DNA from: an uncultured Clostridia bacterium
GTDB lineage: Bacteria; Bacillota; Clostridia; TANB77; CAG-508
DNA: 39,408 nucleotides
Assembly (NCBI GenBank): GCA_944389425.1
Contig: CALXMH010000006.1
Location: 32,001-71,408 of the forward strand
Direction of reading: 5' to 3'
Shown piece by piece: positions 26,243-34,442 of this stretch (the stretch's first letter is position 1; the number at the start of each line of letters is the position of its first letter). The notes below the pieces were generated by a model. It was not told the DNA's origin. It saw only the letters and a program-made list of their open reading frames with translations, and searched no databases. The position numbers were made by a program, and so were the translations under genes.

Positions 26243-26722
26243 ATGATATTAGTAATGCTAGGAACACAAAAAAATGATTTTTCTAGACTATTAAAAGAAA
26301 TAGAAAAATGTATAGAAGATGGAACAATAAAAGAACCAGTAATAGTTCAAGCAGGATCTACAAAATATAAAACAGATAAAATGCAAATATTTGATTTAAT
26401 TGCAAGAGAAGAACTAGACAAAAAAAAGCAAGAAGCAAGATTTATAATAACACATGGAGGAGTAGGGTCAATTGTTGGCTCGCTTAAAATGAATAAAAAA
26501 GTAATTGCAGTTCCACGTCTAAAACAATTTGGAGAGCATGTAAATGACCATCAAAAGCAGATAGTTGAAAACTTTGCAAAACAGGGCTATATAAAAGGAG
26601 TATTTGATATAAAAGATTTAAAACAAACAATAAAAGAAATAAACAATTTTACTCCTAAAAAATTTGTAAGTAATACACAAAGTATAATAAATATTGTAGA
26701 AAAATATATAGATTCACATTAA
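26243..26722 (+). CDS. Alg13-like glycosyltransferase catalytic subunit (PssE family)
   Basis: The start MILVMLGTQKNDFSRLLKEIE and the donor-binding FIITHGGVGSIVGSL with IAVPRLKQFGEHVNDHQ near residue 100 mark the GT28 C-terminal fold used by Alg13/PssE. It begins directly after the Alg14-like gene, so both are made together. The acceptor is unknown; a lipid-linked sugar is likely by family. Confidence 0.9.
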   Translation: MILVMLGTQKNDFSRLLKEIEKCIEDGTIKEPVIVQAGSTKYKTDKMQIFDLIAREELDKKKQEARFIITHGGVGSIVGSLKMNKKVIAVPRLKQFGEHVNDHQKQIVENFAKQGYIKGVFDIKDLKQTIKEINNFTPKKFVSNTQSIINIVEKYIDSH

Positions 26723-26825
26723 AATAAAATTGTAAAATCAAGCACAACTTAACATTTTTCACAATTTACGTAAACTCAGCATAAAATATAACATAAATAA
26801 AGAAAATCAAAGAGGAGGCAGAAAA

Positions 26826-28107
26826 ATGTTAAGTTACATAATAGAAGGTGGACACAAACTAGAAGGTACAACATATGTATCAGGTTCAAAAAATGCATCA
26901 TTACCAATACTTGCCGCATGTATATTAAGCCCGAAAACAACATTATATAATGTACCAGAAATATATGATACAGAAAAAACATTACAAATATTAAGAATAT
27001 TAGGCTGTAAAACAAAAAAGCAAAAAGGAAAACTAATAATAGATAGCACAAAAGCAAAAAAAGTAGAAATACCAGATAAACTAATGAGGGAACTTAGGTC
27101 ATCTGTAATACTTGCTCGGGGCACTTATATCAAGATTCAAAAAAGCAATATTTTCATATCCAGGAGGATGTGATATAGGAGCAAGACCAATAGATTTACA
27201 CTTAAATGGGTTCAAAAAATTAGGAATAAATATAGAAGAAGAAGCAGGATATATAAAATGCAGTTGTGATAAAATTATACCAGCAGATATTAATTTAGAT
27301 TTTCCAAGCGTAGGAGCAACTGAAAACATTATGCTTGCATCTGTACTTGCAGATGGAGAAACAACAATAACAAATGCTGCATTAGAACCAGAAATAGTAG
27401 ACTTGCAAACAATGCTAAATAAAATGGGAGCTAAAATAAAAGGCGCAGGTACTAATGTAATAAAAATACAAGGAGTAAAAAAATTAAAAGAAGCAAGTCA
27501 CAATATAATGCCAGATAGAATAGAAGCGGGTACATTATTAGTTGCTGCTGCAATAACAGGTGGAAATATAAAAATAATAAATGCATGTCCAGAACATATA
27601 GTCCCAATTTTACACAAATTAGAAGAAATGGGTTGTAAAATAGAGACAAGAAAAGATATAATAAAATTATCAGCTCCAAGAAAATTAAAATCAGTAGATA
27701 TAAAAACAATGCCATATCCAGGATTTCCAACAGATATGCAGTCTGTATTTGGAGCAGCCTTTACAATATCAAAAGGAACATCTTTAATAATAGAAAATAT
27801 ATTCGAAAATAGATATAAATATACTAACGAACTAAAAAGAATGGGAGCCAAAATTACCATAGAAGGGAAAACAGCAATAATAAAAGGAGTAAAAAAACTA
27901 ACAGGAGCAGAAGTTCATTCAACAGATTTAAGAGGGGGAGCAGCTTTGGTAATTGCCGGACTTGCCGCAAGAGGAAAAACTACTGTAAATAATATAGAAT
28001 ATATACTAAGAGGATATGAAAACTTAGGAGAAAAACTAAACAGCCTAGGTGCTAATGTAGAGATAGTAGGTGAAAGTAATGAAAAAAGACAAACAAAAAG
28101 CGGGTAA
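26826..28107 (+). CDS. murA2: UDP-N-acetylglucosamine 1-carboxyvinyltransferase, second copy, one +1 frameshift
   Basis: This second MurA (MurZ-like) starts at ATG 26826 with GAGGAGG upstream. GSKNASLPIL gives the Lys-Asn pair. Codon 98 is CGG (27117-27119), and the plain frame then ends at a TGA near 27173. Skipping the C reads GCT GGG GCA CTT and restores ILAGALISRFKKAIFSYPGGCDIGARP, putting the catalytic cysteine at residue 115. The rest is in one frame to TAA 28107 (426 aa in all). The intact MurA at 675 has SLLSRCKLAQVGIPGGC at the same place. Without the shift the catalytic residue is lost. ftsQ overlaps its 3' end by 29 bp. Confidence 0.9.
27117..27119 (+). other. CGG +1 frameshift site in murA2
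   Basis: CTT GCT CGG GGC in the plain frame; CTT GCT (C) GGG GCA after the shift. The frame-0 stop is 18 codons later. No Shine-Dalgarno or homopolymer precedes it. Confidence 0.88.
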
Positions 28108-29099
28108 AAAACCCGCTAAAAACAAAAAAACAAAAAATCAATCTGAAAATATAGAAAATGAATTGTTTAATTTTGACAATGAAATAGTAATAGGAGTTAC
28201 AAAACTTCCAGAACCTAAAAAACCCAAAAAGAAAAAGCAAAACAAAAAACAAAAGAAAGCACAGCAAACAAATAAAAAGGGAAAACAATCAAATAAAAGC
28301 GGACAAGCTAAAAAAATTACAAAAAAACCAAATAAAAAAATAGACCTAAAAAAAGAAAAAAGAAAAAAAAGAATGTTAACATTTTTAAAGGCTATAATAA
28401 TAATAACTGTGATAATTGGTGGGCTACTTGCTTTTATGCTATCACCACTGTTTAAAATAGAAAATATACAAGTAAATGGAATAAGTAAAATAACAAGTAG
28501 TGAAGCTATTGGTCTAAGTGAAATACATGAAGGTGAAAATTTATTTCTAATAAACAAAAACAGTATAATTAATAAATTAAAACAAAATCCATATATAGAA
28601 GATGTAACAATAAAAAAATCATTGCCAAGTACAATAATAATAGAAATAGCAGAAAGGAAAGCCACATATTGCCTTAAATATGTAGAACAATACGTATACA
28701 TAAACAATCAAGGATACTTTCTAGAAACTGCAAGCCAAACAGGAAACTTACCAGAAATAATATCATATAGAACAAATGAGGACCAAATACAAGTTGGAGG
28801 AAGACTTGGTCAAGAAGATTTAGAATTACTTGGTACAATATTAAAAATTATGGAATCTGCAAACAACAATGGAATAGGAAATTTAATTACAAGTATAGAC
28901 ATAGCAAATAAAAATGATATAATATTAAGAATAGAAAGTGAACGGTAAAACAGTTTATTTAGGAGATGCATCAGATATAAATACAAGAATGTTATACTTA
29001 AAAGGAATTTTGGAAGAAGAAAAAGGAACAGAAGGAGATGTAATAATAAACGGGGAGATGAATAGCGAAAGAGGAGTAATATTTAGAAGAAAAGTTTAA
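28079..29099 (+). CDS. ftsQ: Cell division protein FtsQ/DivIB, one +1 frameshift
   Basis: FtsQ/DivIB is a bitopic divisome protein. A long Lys/Asn-rich cytoplasmic tail (about residues 1-97), one membrane segment (about 98-120), a POTRA domain (FKIENIQVNGISKITSSEAI) and the FtsQ beta domain follow. ATG 28079 has AGGTGAAAG upstream. The plain frame ends AGT GAA CGG TAA at 28948. Skipping the C gives GGT AAA ACA GTT TAT and the family's C-terminus GKTVYLGDASDINTRMLYLK through VIFRRKV, 51 more residues to TAA 29099 (339 aa). Confidence 0.9.
28099..28117 (+). other. Hairpin at the murA2 stop inside ftsQ
   Basis: AGCGGGT (28099-28105) and ACCCGCT (28111-28117) form a 7-bp GC-rich stem with an A5 loop, unusual in this AT-rich sequence. 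No T-run follows. It could slow ribosomes at the murA2 stop or just encode KAGKKPAK. Confidence 0.45.
28943..28945 (+). other. CGG +1 frameshift site in ftsQ, directly before TAA
   Basis: AGT GAA CGG TAA in the plain frame becomes AGT GAA (C) GGT AAA. The stop codon immediately after the CGG resembles the sigE site CGG TGA. Confidence 0.86.
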
Positions 29100-29119
29100 A
29101 TAAAGGAGATAAATAAGAT

Positions 29120-29842
29120 ATGAAAAAGCAAAAAATTGCATTAACATTAGGATTAGTTTGTCTTTTCCTAACAATAGGTACATGTATACAATTAAAAACA
29201 ATAGCATCAACTACAAGTGTTGGATCTAATAGTAGTAGCATAGAAAATAAACTAAGAGATGAAGTTTTTAAATGGAAAGACAAATATGATAACATATATG
29301 AAGACTTAGAAGAAGCAGAACAGATATTAGAAGCAGAAAGAAAAAAGGCCACAGAAAATAGTTCGGAATCTTCATCACTAGAACAAGAATTATCAACAGC
29401 AAGAGTACTATTAGGACTTACAGAAGTAACAGGCAAAGGTGTAGTAATAACATTAGATGATAATAAGTCATTTACAAATATGTCTCAATCAGTTATTGAT
29501 CCAAATGCATTACTAGTTCATGATGGAGATTTAATACAAGTTGTAAGTATATTAAAAAATGCAGGAGCAGAAGCTATTTCAATAAATGACCAAAGAATAG
29601 TAAATACAACAGCAATAACTTGTGATGGATATGTTGTTAGAATTAATGGGGAAAAGGTAGGGGCTCCATTTGAGATTAAAGCAATAGGTTCACCAGAGTA
29701 TTTAAAAGGTTCGTTAGAAGTAAGTGGATATTTAGAAATAATGGTGGATGATGGAGTAATAGTTGATATAAAAAAATCAAATTCAATAACAATACCAAAA
29801 TATGAAGGTGTATTAACACATGACTATATGGAAGAAAGATAG
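29120..29842 (+). CDS. DUF881-family division-cluster protein, first copy
   Basis: A signal-anchor segment (about residues 5-28) is followed by a coiled coil (about 40-98) and the DUF881 core: LLGLTEVTGKGVVITLDD, DLIQVVSILKNAGAEAISINDQR, IKAIGSPEYLKGSL. Members sit beside ftsQ and sbp in many Gram-positives and are thought to be extracytoplasmic. At 240 aa it is a normal length and wholly in one frame, so it is the internal control for the second copy. AAAGGAG precedes the ATG. Confidence 0.88.
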   Translation: MKKQKIALTLGLVCLFLTIGTCIQLKTIASTTSVGSNSSSIENKLRDEVFKWKDKYDNIYEDLEEAEQILEAERKKATENSSESSSLEQELSTARVLLGLTEVTGKGVVITLDDNKSFTNMSQSVIDPNALLVHDGDLIQVVSILKNAGAEAISINDQRIVNTTAITCDGYVVRINGEKVGAPFEIKAIGSPEYLKGSLEVSGYLEIMVDDGVIVDIKKSNSITIPKYEGVLTHDYMEER

Positions 29843-30557
29843 GTGAAAACATTGAAAGGTAAAGTAACTTTAACAATAGTTTTAGGCTTAGTATGTTTTG
29901 TGCTTGCAGCAGTTATGTTTGCACAATTTAAAACAATAGAAAACACAGATATAACATCAATAGAAGCAATGAGAGAATCGGAACTTAGAACAACACTTGC
30001 AAGTTGGAAAACAAAATACGAAGAAGCAGAAAAACAATTACAAGATACAAATGCAAAAATAGCAGAATATAAAGAAAAAGGTGTTAATGACCAAGAAGCG
30101 CAAGAACTGCTAGAACAAGAATTAAAAGAAGCTAATTTATTACTACGGAAAAACAGATGTAGTGGGAGAAGGAGTAATAGTAACATTATCTGATAATGAT
30201 GTAAGCGAAATAGATATATATGACATTCTTCAATTATTAAATGAATTAAAATTAGCAGGAGCAGAGGCTATTTCCATTAATGAAATAAGAGTAGTTAATA
30301 CCACAGATGTAGCATTAATAAATAATTCATACATAAAAATGGATGATCATAGATTAAATTCCCCATATGTAGTAAAAGCAATTGGTGACCTTGTTAAATT
30401 AGAAAGTGGTCTAATGCAAAAAGAATCAGGATATATGGACAAAATTATAAAAGCAATGGACAAAACTGCAACAGTAGAAAGAGCAAAAAATATTGTAATA
30501 CCAAAATATGAGGGTAATATGACAATTAAATATATAGAAATGGAGGAACAAGAATGA
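29843..30557 (+). CDS. DUF881-family protein, second copy, one +1 frameshift
   Basis: This has the same layout as its neighbour: membrane segment (about residues 7-24), coiled coil, DUF881 core. It starts at GTG 29843 directly after the previous stop; TTG 29852 with AGGTGA is an alternative. Codon 102 is CGG (30146-30148), after which the plain frame ends at a TGA near 30193. Skipping the C gives LLLGKTDVVGEGVIVTL, aligning with LLGLTEVTGKGVVITL of the first copy, and continues to 30557 (237 aa, close to the 240 of the paralogue). Its stop overlaps the ATG of sbp (ATGA). Confidence 0.9.
30146..30148 (+). other. CGG +1 frameshift site in the second DUF881 gene
   Basis: TTA CTA CGG AAA in the plain frame; TTA CTA (C) GGA AAA after the shift. 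The paralogue 700 bp upstream has the glycine codon without an extra C. Confidence 0.9.
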
Positions 30558-30925
30558 TATTTGTAGCAATAATAATAGGATGTGTATTAGGAGCTCTAAT
30601 TGGAATGGGAGCACCAGTAATTCCATATACATACACAGGATATTTAGCAATAGCAATTGTTGCAGCATTAGACTCAGTATTTGGAGGAATAACAGCAGTA
30701 GTAAATGGAAAATTTGACTTAAAAATATTTGTATCAGGATTTTTTGGGAATGCAATACTTTCAATACTACTAACATATTTAGGAGAAAAATTAAATGTAG
30801 ATATATATTTAGCAGCAATAGTTGTATTTGTAGGTAGAATGTTTACAAATTTATCAATAATAAGACGTCACTATCTAGAAAAATGGACATCTAAAAAAGG
30901 AAATACTAGTGTTACAAATAAATAA
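30554..30925 (+). CDS. sbp: Small basic membrane protein (DUF1290)
   Basis: Sbp is a small integral membrane protein of the division cluster of Gram-positives. The sequence MIFVAIIIGCVLGALIG, PYTYTGYLAIAIVAALDSVFGGI and the long hydrophobic ILSILLTYLG and IYLAAIVVFVGRMF stretches are characteristic. The 123-aa length fits. It overlaps the upstream DUF881 stop by four bases, so translation is coupled. Confidence 0.9.
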   Translation: MIFVAIIIGCVLGALIGMGAPVIPYTYTGYLAIAIVAALDSVFGGITAVVNGKFDLKIFVSGFFGNAILSILLTYLGEKLNVDIYLAAIVVFVGRMFTNLSIIRRHYLEKWTSKKGNTSVTNK

Positions 30926-30942
30926 AGATAGGAGAGAAACCC

Positions 30943-31377
30943 GTGAAAAATAACAAAGGAATAACTCTTGTTAGTTTAATGATGTATATAATTGGAATGG
31001 TAGCAATAGCCGCAATTATATCTGTGGCAGTATCATTTTATAACAAAAATGTATTAACAATGAATGACACAAGTGATGTAAACATGGAATTTAATAAGTT
31101 TGACACAAAAATGGTACTAGAAACAAAAACTGCTGGAAACAAAATAGAATCAGTAACTAATAATACAATAAAATTCACATCAGGAAACACATACACATTC
31201 CAAGATAATAGAATATACCAAAACGAAATAGTAGTAAGCGATTATGTAAAAGAATTCATTGCCAAACTAGAAACAGACGGAAACAAACAAATGCTAAGAA
31301 TATACATACTATTTGGAAAAGGACAAATAGAAGTAGTAAAGAATTTAAGTTATGTAATAGAAAATGTAGCCACCTGA
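30943..31377 (+). CDS. Type IV pilin-like protein, 144 aa
   Basis: GTG start with AGGAGA upstream. The N-terminus KNNKGITLVSLMMYIIGMVAIAAIISVAVSFY is a class III (prepilin) leader: short basic tail, Gly, then a hydrophobic helix, with Thr in place of the usual Phe at +1 region. The rest is a small beta-rich globular part with NTYTFQDNRIYQNEIV. It follows sbp by 17 bp and probably shares its transcript. No pilus assembly genes are in the window. Function unknown. Confidence 0.72.
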   Translation: MKNNKGITLVSLMMYIIGMVAIAAIISVAVSFYNKNVLTMNDTSDVNMEFNKFDTKMVLETKTAGNKIESVTNNTIKFTSGNTYTFQDNRIYQNEIVVSDYVKEFIAKLETDGNKQMLRIYILFGKGQIEVVKNLSYVIENVAT

Positions 31378-31450
31378 TAAACGGACACTTTTTAGCAAAA
31401 CTATGAGCGGCAATGGATACAGATGCACAAAAATGCGTCCAAAATTGATG

Positions 31451-31485
31451 AAAAGCTGGAAGAGAAGACAAATCTTCCAGCTTTT
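31451..31485 (+). terminator. Terminator after the pilin-like gene
   Basis: A 13-bp perfect stem AAAAGCTGGAAGA / TCTTCCAGCTTTT. It closes the murA2-to-pilin operon. Confidence 0.85.
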
Positions 31486-31704
31486 ACCATGTAAAATGCA
31501 TGACAAAAAAGAATATCATGTATTCTAAAAAATATGTAAGAGGCAATATCAGATGTCATAGAGTAGGAAATTAAATTTTAGTTTAAAATTAACAGTGTTG
31601 TAGTAGCATTGATTGAATATAGTAAGACCAATGCTAAAAAGGGAATAAAATTTTTAATAGATTTTAAATGTCAGATTTTGCAATATTTTGACGAACGATT
31701 TGTG

Positions 31705-31733
31705 TTGAATTTTTAGAGAAAGTGTGGTATCAT
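31705..31733 (+). promoter_or_regulatory. Putative rpn promoter
   Basis: TTGAAT (31705-31710), a 17-bp spacer and TATCAT (31728-31733), leaving a leader of about 210 nt. Confidence 0.5.
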
Positions 31734-31949
31734 TACTCTTGTCAGGTACAGTTCTTTGTACCTATGCTTTTTAGTTCATACAGAATTTTCATTCTGGAAT
31801 TAATCAATTTAAAAATTAAATGGCAAATAAAAAAGAGTTGCAAGTATATTTATAAACTAATAAAGAATATGTATCTTACGGCTATATCTATTTTAATTTT
31901 GTATATTTTTGTAATTCTTATGCTTATTTGCTAAAGAAGGAGGACTTAA

Positions 31950-32852
31950 ATGGAAAAAGAATTATTAAAACCAAAAATTGATGTGGTATTTCATGCATTG
32001 TTTAGAGAGGAGAATAAAAATTTAACAGAGGCACTAATTAGTGATATATTAGGAGAAAAAGTAAAAGTAATAACATCAGATAGGGATAGACACCTAAATA
32101 TAAAAGATCCGGAGCAAAAATTTGGAATAATGGATTTAAGAACAGAATTAGAAGGAGGAGTTAAGTGTAATATAGAAGTACAAGTTGAAGAAGTAGATTT
32201 TGAAACAGAGAGATTTCTATATTATTGGGCAGATGCATATTCAAGGCAATTAGAAAGAGGAACAGATTATGATATATTACATAAAACAATAAGTATAATA
32301 ATATTAGACCACGAATTAAAAGAATTAAAGGATATAGAAGAATTAGGTACAAAATGGCAAATAAGAGACGAAAAGACCGGAAAAAGGCTGTTGACAAACC
32401 ATTTAGAGATAATTATAATTGAGATACCAAAAGCAAGGAGAATATACAAAAAGAACAACAAAAATAAGATAAGTCAATGGATGATGTTTTTTGACAATCC
32501 AAACGACAAGGAGGTGTCTAAAATAGTGGAAAATAACGAAGAAATAAAAAAAGCAAATGAAGAATTAGACAAAATGAGTGATGATGAAACACTAAGAAGA
32601 ATAGCAGAGCTAAAAGAAAAAGGAAGAAGAGATTACAATGCCAGAATGAGCTTTATAGAGAGAAAAGGTATGGAAAATGGAATGAGAAAAGGAATGGAGA
32701 AAGGCATGAAAAAAGGCATGAAAAAAGGCATGAAAAAAGGCATTGAAAACATAGCAAAAAATATGATAAAAAAAGGGCTGCCTATTGAGCTTATAGAAGA
32801 GCTTACAGGATTAGATAGGGATAGCTTGAATAAAATTATTGCAGAAAAATGA
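31950..32852 (+). CDS. Rpn/PD-(D/E)XK nuclease-family protein with C-terminal tandem repeats
   Basis: The N-terminus KPKIDVVFHALFREENKNLTEALISDILG and the nuclease core MDLRTELEGGVKCNIEVQ (an Asp followed by ExQ) place this in the Rpn / PD-(D/E)XK transposase-like family. E. coli members are DNA nucleases linked to phage defence and restrained by a protein made from an internal start. Residues of about 237-266 are short repeats of Gly-Met-(Arg/Lys/Glu)-Lys. The 3' repeat region has several ATG codons preceded by AAAGG, possible internal starts. AGGAGG lies before the ATG. It interrupts the usual sbp-ftsA spacing. Confidence 0.85.
   Translation: MEKELLKPKIDVVFHALFREENKNLTEALISDILGEKVKVITSDRDRHLNIKDPEQKFGIMDLRTELEGGVKCNIEVQVEEVDFETERFLYYWADAYSRQLERGTDYDILHKTISIIILDHELKELKDIEELGTKWQIRDEKTGKRLLTNHLEIIIIEIPKARRIYKKNNKNKISQWMMFFDNPNDKEVSKIVENNEEIKKANEELDKMSDDETLRRIAELKEKGRRDYNARMSFIERKGMENGMRKGMEKGMKKGMKKGMKKGIENIAKNMIKKGLPIELIEELTGLDRDSLNKIIAEK
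32701..32748 (+). repeat. Four 12-bp tandem repeats in rpn
   Basis: Units of AAGGCATGAAAA, three exact and a fourth ending in ATTGAAA, encode Gly-Met-Lys-Lys. Degenerate copies precede them (from about 32665). Each unit keeps the frame, so changes in copy number lengthen or shorten the protein by four residues. Confidence 0.9.
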
Positions 32853-32868
32853 TAGTAGAATTGTACTA

Positions 32869-32900
32869 AGGCATATGGGCTAGAACCATATGCCTGTTTT
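32869..32900 (+). terminator. Terminator of rpn
   Basis: AGGCATATGG / CCATATGCCT, a 10-bp perfect stem followed by GTTTTA. Confidence 0.8.
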
Positions 32901-33055
32901 ATATGGTGCAAGATTAGTTATATAGTAAAGTTAATGCATATGATAAAAACAAAATTTTAAACCATACAAAATTATACAATTTTCCCATAAAATTTATGTA
33001 AACAAAATGGCAAATTCTTGTCTCTCTAGCACATTAAAAATATATTGCAAACACG

Positions 33056-33088
33056 TTACAAAAATATTACAAAAATATTACAAAAACT
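33056..33088 (+). repeat. Three 11-bp tandem repeats upstream of ftsA
   Basis: TTACAAAAATA at 33056 and 33067, and TTACAAAAACT at 33078, directly before TTGACT at 33090. The A-tracts are one helical turn apart, as in an UP element or a multi-site operator. Confidence 0.7.
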
Positions 33089-33157
33089 ATTGACTTTCGA
33101 CTAAAAATATAATATCCTTATCTACAAGAAAATTCAAAGAAAATGGAGGAGTGGACT

Positions 33158-34390
33158 TTGGCAATAGGAGATATAATTGTTGGGGTTGATATAGGCACCG
33201 AAAGAGTCACAACAGTAGTCGGCGAAGTTAACAATTTTAATCAAATAGAAATTATATGTAGCACCTCTGCAAGATGTTCAGGAATTAAAAAAGCAAAAAT
33301 AATTGACGAAGATGAAGTTTCTGCATCTGTTGCTAAAACTATTAAACAAGCAGAAGAACAAGCAAGTTTAAAAATCAATTCAGCCTATACAACAATACCA
33401 GGACAGTATGTAACAATAGTGCAAAATAGCATCTGGAAAGAAATTAAAGACAAATATGCCGGAATTTCTGTAAAAGATGTTGCAACAAGTATAGCACAAG
33501 TAAAAGATATTGAAATCCCAGAAGATAAAGTCCTAATAGACATAGTGCCAAGTGAATTTGTATTAGAAGGTGGGGAAATTGTAGATGACCCAGTTGGAAG
33601 CTTAAGCTCAGCATTCACTCTAAATGGACAAGTTATACTAGCAGAAAAAGAATATGTAACAAAACTAAGAAATATATTCAGGAAAATTGGAGTAGAGATT
33701 GACGGAATAGTTCCTAATATATTAGCACAAAGAAATGTAATATTAGATACAAATGAATTAAATGATAATGTAATAATATTAGATGTAGGTGCAGGAAGTA
33801 CAAATATAGGAGCATTTGAAGGCAAAAAATTTATATACACAAATACAATTCCTGTTGGAGGAGAAAACATAACACAAGATATTGCATTAATTTTAAATAT
33901 AACAAGAGATGAAGCAGAAAGCTTAAAAAAACAATATGGCTTAGCATTAAAATCATTTATAGATAATGATAATGACATAATATTAAATACATGTGCAGAA
34001 ACTAATATGAAGAGTAAGTCAATAAAAAGTTCAGAACTAATAGAAATAATAGAAGCAAGAATTGAAGAAATTTTCACATTAGTAAACAAAGATATTACAA
34101 GCCAAGGATTTAAACCAAAAATAAATAGTGTAATAATAACAGGACAAGGAATAGCAACAATAAGCAAAAGCGATGTAGCAGGGAAAATAATACTAAACAT
34201 ACCAGTTAAAATAGCAACCGGAAGATTAATAAGTACAATAAAACCTGAATATAGAGCGAGCTATGCACTAGTAAGATATGTTGCAGCAAGACCATTTGCT
34301 AAAACCGTATCTAGTAATATAGATGTAAAATCAGATGAAAGTGTAATGAAAATGATTATGCAAAGAATAAAAGACTTTTTTTATTCTTAA
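33158..34390 (+). CDS. ftsA: Cell division protein FtsA
   Basis: FtsA is the actin-like protein that ties FtsZ to the membrane. GVDIGTERVTTVVGEV is the phosphate-1 motif, ILDVGAGSTNIG the phosphate-2 motif, and the C-terminus (VMKMIMQRIKDFFYS) is the membrane-binding amphipathic helix. An in-frame ATG at 33143 is part of ATGGAGGAG, which I read as the ribosome site for TTG 33158 (410 aa, MAIGDIIVGVDIG). ftsZ follows 50 bp later. Confidence 0.93.
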   Translation: MAIGDIIVGVDIGTERVTTVVGEVNNFNQIEIICSTSARCSGIKKAKIIDEDEVSASVAKTIKQAEEQASLKINSAYTTIPGQYVTIVQNSIWKEIKDKYAGISVKDVATSIAQVKDIEIPEDKVLIDIVPSEFVLEGGEIVDDPVGSLSSAFTLNGQVILAEKEYVTKLRNIFRKIGVEIDGIVPNILAQRNVILDTNELNDNVIILDVGAGSTNIGAFEGKKFIYTNTIPVGGENITQDIALILNITRDEAESLKKQYGLALKSFIDNDNDIILNTCAETNMKSKSIKSSELIEIIEARIEEIFTLVNKDITSQGFKPKINSVIITGQGIATISKSDVAGKIILNIPVKIATGRLISTIKPEYRASYALVRYVAARPFAKTVSSNIDVKSDESVMKMIMQRIKDFFYS

Positions 34391-34442
34391 AATAAAAAAT
34401 AAAAAATAATAAATTAAATATAATTTTTAGGAGGAAACTTTG

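Larger units (their letters stand above)
31378..31949. other. 572-bp gap between the pilin-like gene and rpn
   Basis: It holds a strong terminator (31451-31485), a small hairpin AGCATTG/CAATGCT (about 31604-31636), a promoter (31705-31733) and a short hairpin AGGTACA/TGTACCT (about 31744-31762) in the leader of the next gene. A 70-codon open frame at 31722-31934 has no ribosome site and no recognisable product. Confidence 0.6.
32853..33157. other. 305-bp gap between rpn and ftsA
   Basis: It contains the rpn terminator (32869-32900), AT-rich sequence, three 11-bp tandem repeats (33056-33088) and a promoter-like TTGACT at 33090 with no clear -10 at normal spacing (TATAAT at 33108 is only 12 bp away; TATCCT at 33113 is at 17). 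Confidence 0.55.

Noticed and set aside
31722..31934. 70-codon open frame between the pilin-like gene and rpn
   Set aside because: No ribosome site, it overlaps the rpn promoter and leader, and its product looks like random hydrophobic sequence.
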